Source: Maribellus maritimus
Lineage (GTDB): Bacteria; Bacteroidota; Bacteroidia; Bacteroidales; Prolixibacteraceae
Length of the DNA stretch: 64,000 nt
Direction of reading: 5' to 3'
Assembly (NCBI RefSeq): GCF_022267315.1
Contig: NZ_JAIKLE010000003.1
Span: forward strand, 1-64,000
The notes under the pieces are model-generated. The model saw only the letters and a program-made list of their open reading frames with translations, made no database searches and was not told where the DNA came from. The position numbers and the translations under genes were made by a program. Positions 60,703-64,000 of this stretch are shown here, one piece after another (position 1 is the first letter of the stretch; each line of letters opens with the position of its first letter).

Positions 60703-61401
60703 ATGGACAGAAACGGTAATACTTATACATTTATTTATGCAGCAGTGATGGTAATATTGGTTGCTGCAGTTTTGGCCTCTGTTTCAATGGCATTAAAGCC
60801 CCTTCAACAGAAAAATGTTGAAATTGAAAAGAAACAAAATATACTTGCCTCGGTTAATATTGAAAGCTCTGCAGAAAACGCTGAAAAATTATATGCCGAA
60901 AAAATAGTAAATGAATATGTAGTAAATGTAAACGGAGAACAAGCAGAAGGAGATGCATTTACTACCGACTTAAAAAAAGAAAGAGCAAAAGATGCTCAGG
61001 ATATGTTGCTGCCTGTTTTCGAATGTCAAACTGAAGACGGACTTAAATATGTACTTCCCGTGAGAGGAGCCGGACTTTGGGGGCCAATCTGGGGTTACAT
61101 TTCACTTAATGAGGATATGAATACCATTTACGGAGCCAATTTCGACCACGAAGGCGAGACTCCGGGATTAGGTGCAGAAATTTCATCGACTCCTTTTGAA
61201 GAACCATTTAAAGGAAAAACAATTTTTGACGAATCAGGCAACCTGGTTTCTATTAGCGTATTAAAATCAGGTCAGGTTGCTCCTGAAGAACATAGCGTTG
61301 ATGGTATCTCAGGAGGAACAATAACAAGTAAAGGTCTTGAAAAAATGCTTCAGGATGATTTTAGTAGCTATAAAGAATTCTTAATTAAGAAAAAATCATA
61401 G
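60703..61401 (+). CDS. nqrC: Na+-translocating NADH:quinone reductase subunit C
   Basis: A 232-residue subunit with one N-terminal membrane helix (about 9-27) and a periplasmic FMN domain. The FMN-phosphothreonine is T206 in DGISGGT, the motif D-x-x-(S/T)-G-x-T flavinylated by ApbE, whose gene is not in this window. GAGLWGPIWGYISL and GETPGLGAEI match the family. 11 bp after nqrB. Confidence 0.95.
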   Translation: MDRNGNTYTFIYAAVMVILVAAVLASVSMALKPLQQKNVEIEKKQNILASVNIESSAENAEKLYAEKIVNEYVVNVNGEQAEGDAFTTDLKKERAKDAQDMLLPVFECQTEDGLKYVLPVRGAGLWGPIWGYISLNEDMNTIYGANFDHEGETPGLGAEISSTPFEEPFKGKTIFDESGNLVSISVLKSGQVAPEEHSVDGISGGTITSKGLEKMLQDDFSSYKEFLIKKKS

Positions 61402-61404
61402 GCA

Positions 61405-62049
61405 ATGAGTGAACCATTATTTTCAAAAAAGAATATAAAATTACTGTCAGATCCAATAAACGATAGTAATCCTATTACAGTACAGGTGCTGGGAATTTGT
61501 TCTGCTCTTGCTGTTACCGCACAACTAAAACCATCCATTGTAATGGCTATTTCAGTAACTGCTGTATTGGCTTTGGCAAATGTGATTGTCTCACTTTTAC
61601 GAAACACGATTCCGAACCGAATCAGAATCATCGTTCAATTGGTTATTATCGCAGCTTTGGTAATTTTGGTAGACCAGGTGTTAAAAGCATTTGTTTACGA
61701 CGTAAGTAAACAGCTTTCAGTTTTTGTTGGGCTAATCATTACCAACTGTATCATCATGGGGCGTCTGGAAGCTTTTGCTTTAGGAAACCGCCCATGGCAA
61801 TCTTTCCTTGACGGTATAGGAAACGCTGCTGGTTATGGTGTCATCCTTATTATTGTCGGTTTTTTCAGAGAGCTGCTTGGATCCGGAAGCTTATTAGGTT
61901 ACAATATTATCCCGGAAAGCTGGTATATTGCCAATGGTGGATTTTATGAAAACAACGGCTTAATGGTATTGTCTCCGATGGCGCTTATTGTTGTTGGAAT
62001 CATTATTTGGGTGCAACGTGGCAGAAACCGAAAATTAATTGAAGACTAA
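61405..62049 (+). CDS. nqrD: Na+-translocating NADH:quinone reductase subunit D
   Basis: A 214-residue integral membrane subunit with about six helices, one of the inverted-repeat pair with NqrE that builds the Na+ pathway and holds an Fe centre. [25 protein letters not shown] contains the Cys ligand region, and [34 protein letters not shown] the second. 3 bp after nqrC. Confidence 0.95.
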   Translation: MSEPLFSKKNIKLLSDPINDSNPITVQVLGICSALAVTAQLKPSIVMAISVTAVLALANVIVSLLRNTIPNRIRIIVQLVIIAALVILVDQVLKAFVYDVSKQLSVFVGLIITNCIIMGRLEAFALGNRPWQSFLDGIGNAAGYGVILIIVGFFRELLGSGSLLGYNIIPESWYIANGGFYENNGLMVLSPMALIVVGIIIWVQRGRNRKLIED

Positions 62050-62073
62050 TTGCTAACACAAAATTGAATAACA

Positions 62074-62691
62074 ATGGAAAACCTGATAAATATATTTGTA
62101 AAATCAATTTTTATTGAAAACATGGTTTTTGCTTATTTCTTTGGAATGTGCTCTTATCTGGCCGTTTCAAAAAAAGTAAGCACTGCCACAGGGCTGGGGA
62201 TTGCCGTAATTTTTGTGTTGGGAATCACTGTGCCGGTTAACTATCTTCTTGAAAAATTTGTATTAAACGAAGGAGCCCTTGTATGGCTTGGAGAAGGATT
62301 TGCTAATGTCGATTTAAGTTTCCTCCGTTTTATCATGTTTATAGCCATAATCGCATCAATGGTGCAATTGGTTGAAATGATTGTTGAGAAATTTGCACCG
62401 GATCTCTATAACCAGTTGGGAATTTTTCTTCCGTTAATCGCTGTAAACTGTGCCATTCTTGGAGGGTCACTGTTCCTTCAGCAAAAAGCTTTTATCAATG
62501 TTGGTGAAGCAACCGTTTATGGAATTGGCTCAGGTGTTGGCTGGTTTTTGGCCATTGTTGGTATTGCCGCCATCCGGGAAAAAATTGAATATTCCAATGT
62601 TCCTGCGCCTTTACGCGGACTGGGAATAACATTTATTGTTACCGGCTTAATGGGACTGGCTTTTATGGGCTTTGGAGGAATTAAATTATAA
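62074..62691 (+). CDS. nqrE: Na+-translocating NADH:quinone reductase subunit E
   Basis: A 205-residue integral membrane subunit, about six helices, paralogous to Nqr[31 protein letters not shown] carries the first conserved Cys region, and [19 protein letters not shown] the second; together with NqrD these coordinate the membrane iron centre. 24 bp after nqrD. Confidence 0.95.
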   Translation: MENLINIFVKSIFIENMVFAYFFGMCSYLAVSKKVSTATGLGIAVIFVLGITVPVNYLLEKFVLNEGALVWLGEGFANVDLSFLRFIMFIAIIASMVQLVEMIVEKFAPDLYNQLGIFLPLIAVNCAILGGSLFLQQKAFINVGEATVYGIGSGVGWFLAIVGIAAIREKIEYSNVPAPLRGLGITFIVTGLMGLAFMGFGGIKL

Positions 62692-62712
62692 AACAAAAAA
62701 TCAATTAACAAG

Positions 62713-63975
62713 ATGATATTATTATCGTTACAATCTACCGTAGTTATTGCCAGTGTGGTAGTATTCCTTGGAATTATTATTCTGTTGGTTGCCATTTTGC
62801 TTTTTGCTAAGAAAAAACTGACTCCGGCCGGAGTTGTGAAGGTCTCAATAAATGAGGGAGATTTGGAAATTGAAACGGAACCGGGAAATACACTTTTATC
62901 GACACTCGGAAACAACAAAATTCTACTTCCGTCAGCATGCGGTGGAGGTGGTACCTGTGCCATGTGTCGCTGCCAGGTTGAAGATGGTGGCGGTTCAATC
63001 CTGCCCACTGAAACCGGATTCTTTACACGAAAAGAACAAAATGAAAACTGGCGGTTAGCATGCCAGGTGAAAGTAAAAGAGGACATGCAAATAAAAGTTC
63101 CTCAGGAAGTTCTTGGTGTAAAAAAATGGGAATGCGAAGTGGTTTCAAATAACAATGTTGCAACTTTTATTAAAGAATTTGTAGTAAAACTTCCGGAAGG
63201 CGAAAACCTTGATTTTAAATCAGGTGGTTATATTCAAATTGATGTTCCCAAGATTGACGTAGACTTTAAAGATATGGACGTGGATGAAAAATTCCGCGAT
63301 GAATGGGAAAAATTTGGAATGTTCGATTTGAAAATGAAAAATCCGGAACCAACTTTCCGTGCATATTCAATGGCCAACCACCCCGCTGAAGGAAACATTG
63401 TTATGCTAAACATTCGGATCGCTACGCCACCGTGGGACAGAGCAAACAACGGATTCAAAAAAGTTAACCCTGGGATTTGCTCCTCATATATTTTCTCTCG
63501 TAAGCCAGGCGATAAAGTAACAGTATCGGGTCCTTACGGAGAATTCTTTTTAAAAGACAACGAAAATGAAATGATGTTTATTGGTGGTGGTGCAGGAATG
63601 GCCCCAATGCGTTCGCATCTTTTCCACCTTTTCCATACCGTAAAAGAAGAAAAAAAGAATGTTACTTTCTGGTACGGAGCCCGTTCATGGAAAGAAGTTT
63701 TCTATTACGATCAATTCCGTGCCATTGAAGACAAATTCCCTAATTTCAAATTTCATTTGGCACTCTCGGAACCACTTCCGGAAGACAAGTGGGATGGACC
63801 GGTTGGATTTATTCACCAGGTAATTTACGACAACTACCTGAGCAAACATGAGGAGCCCGAAGAAATTGATTACTATCTCTGTGGTCCGCCAATGATGAAT
63901 GATGCAGTTCAAAAGATGCTTTATAACTTAGGCGTTCCTGACGAAAATGTATTGTTCGACGATTTTGGGTCTTAA
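62713..63975 (+). CDS. nqrF: Na+-translocating NADH:quinone reductase subunit F
   Basis: A 420-residue NADH-oxidising subunit. One N-terminal membrane helix (about 10-34), a 2Fe-2S ferredoxin domain with Cys76, Cys82, Cys85 and Cys117 (C-x5-C-x2-C...C), an FAD domain with RAYSMAN, and an NADH domain with MFIGGGAGMAPMRSH and YYLCGPPMM. Complete, ending in the usual DDFGS-type tail. Last nqr gene; 25 bp follow before the window ends. Confidence 0.97.
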   Translation: MILLSLQSTVVIASVVVFLGIIILLVAILLFAKKKLTPAGVVKVSINEGDLEIETEPGNTLLSTLGNNKILLPSACGGGGTCAMCRCQVEDGGGSILPTETGFFTRKEQNENWRLACQVKVKEDMQIKVPQEVLGVKKWECEVVSNNNVATFIKEFVVKLPEGENLDFKSGGYIQIDVPKIDVDFKDMDVDEKFRDEWEKFGMFDLKMKNPEPTFRAYSMANHPAEGNIVMLNIRIATPPWDRANNGFKKVNPGICSSYIFSRKPGDKVTVSGPYGEFFLKDNENEMMFIGGGAGMAPMRSHLFHLFHTVKEEKKNVTFWYGARSWKEVFYYDQFRAIEDKFPNFKFHLALSEPLPEDKWDGPVGFIHQVIYDNYLSKHEEPEEIDYYLCGPPMMNDAVQKMLYNLGVPDENVLFDDFGS

Positions 63976-64000
63976 GTGCAAATACAACATGTCGATATAT

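Noticed and set aside
1-64000. CRISPR array, insertion sequence, prophage or integrated element
   Set aside because: No regularly spaced repeats, transposase, integrase or phage genes were seen. Gene order, strand changes and base composition look like stable chromosome.

Overview
The window looks like ordinary chromosome from a member of the Bacteroidota, probably a marine or sediment polysaccharide degrader in or near the Marinilabiliales/Prolixibacteraceae. That placement is inference from gene content; no database was searched. The signs are AT-rich DNA, starts with no visible Shine-Dalgarno sequence, several TAnnTTTG -7 promoter elements, a type IX secretion 'plug' protein, the DUF3822-RsmD pair, a long NusB, the ~545-residue form of P5C dehydrogenase, a complete Na+-NQR operon, and a sulfatase and DUF1080 proteins typical of carbohydrate-feeding Bacteroidota. 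I see no phage, insertion sequence, CRISPR array or rRNA. One tRNA (CAU anticodon) is present.

Layout. 1-5.6 kb: exported proteins (DsrE-like, nitroreductase, alpha/beta hydrolase, two concanavalin/DUF1080-like proteins) around a membrane-spanning putative regulator. 5.6-9.7 kb: phosphohexomutase and the dTDP-rhamnose genes rfbD, rfbC and rfbA (rfbB is absent here), divergent from rpsA. 10-20 kb: ribosomal protein S1, a STAS protein, RNase Z, a RecD-like helicase, a pseudopilin-like/DUF3822/RsmD trio, a redoxin, PdxH and dnaX. 20-28 kb: glutathione peroxidase, a photolyase/GPP34 operon, threonine aldolase, a rhomboid protease, nusB-DUF1573-yajC and ychF. 28-32.7 kb: a Nudix-fold regulator, an ECF sigma operon, a DUF4870 protein and a lipoprotein sulfatase. 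32.8-38.5 kb: ribBA, an LptF-type permease with two glycosyltransferases, and a START-like protein. 38.6-46.7 kb: tRNA, the MaeB malic enzyme, a Tat-exported Gfo/Idh/MocA oxidoreductase, recR, and a glycosyltransferase fused to a degenerate sugar transferase with a GNAT protein. 46.7-51.4 kb: an HsdR_N-domain protein, AMP nucleosidase, holA, a second rhomboid, a class IV aminotransferase, YqgE and a FtsB/DivIC protein. 51.5-58 kb: P5C dehydrogenase, a sensor kinase, a PAS-LuxR regulator and the T9SS plug protein. 58.1-64 kb: nqrABCDEF.

How the genes work together. Envelope and glycan synthesis is served by rfbACD with the phosphohexomutase, the LptF permease with its two glycosyltransferases, and the GT2-fusion/GNAT pair. 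Carbohydrate use is suggested by the sulfatase, the DUF1080 proteins and the secreted MocA-type oxidoreductase. Energy metabolism is represented by Na+-NQR, the malic enzyme and P5C dehydrogenase.

The most notable signal is in dnaX. The reading frame stops immediately after an uninterrupted run of ten A residues, and the rest of the tau subunit continues in the -1 frame. This is what programmed frameshifting or transcriptional slippage producing gamma and tau would look like, although a homopolymer sequencing error must be excluded. Other points of interest are a GT2 enzyme fused to a polyprenyl-phosphate sugar transferase that lacks its catalytic core, a membrane-spanning HTH-like/LamG-like protein, and several sharp palindromes next to regulatory or respiratory genes.
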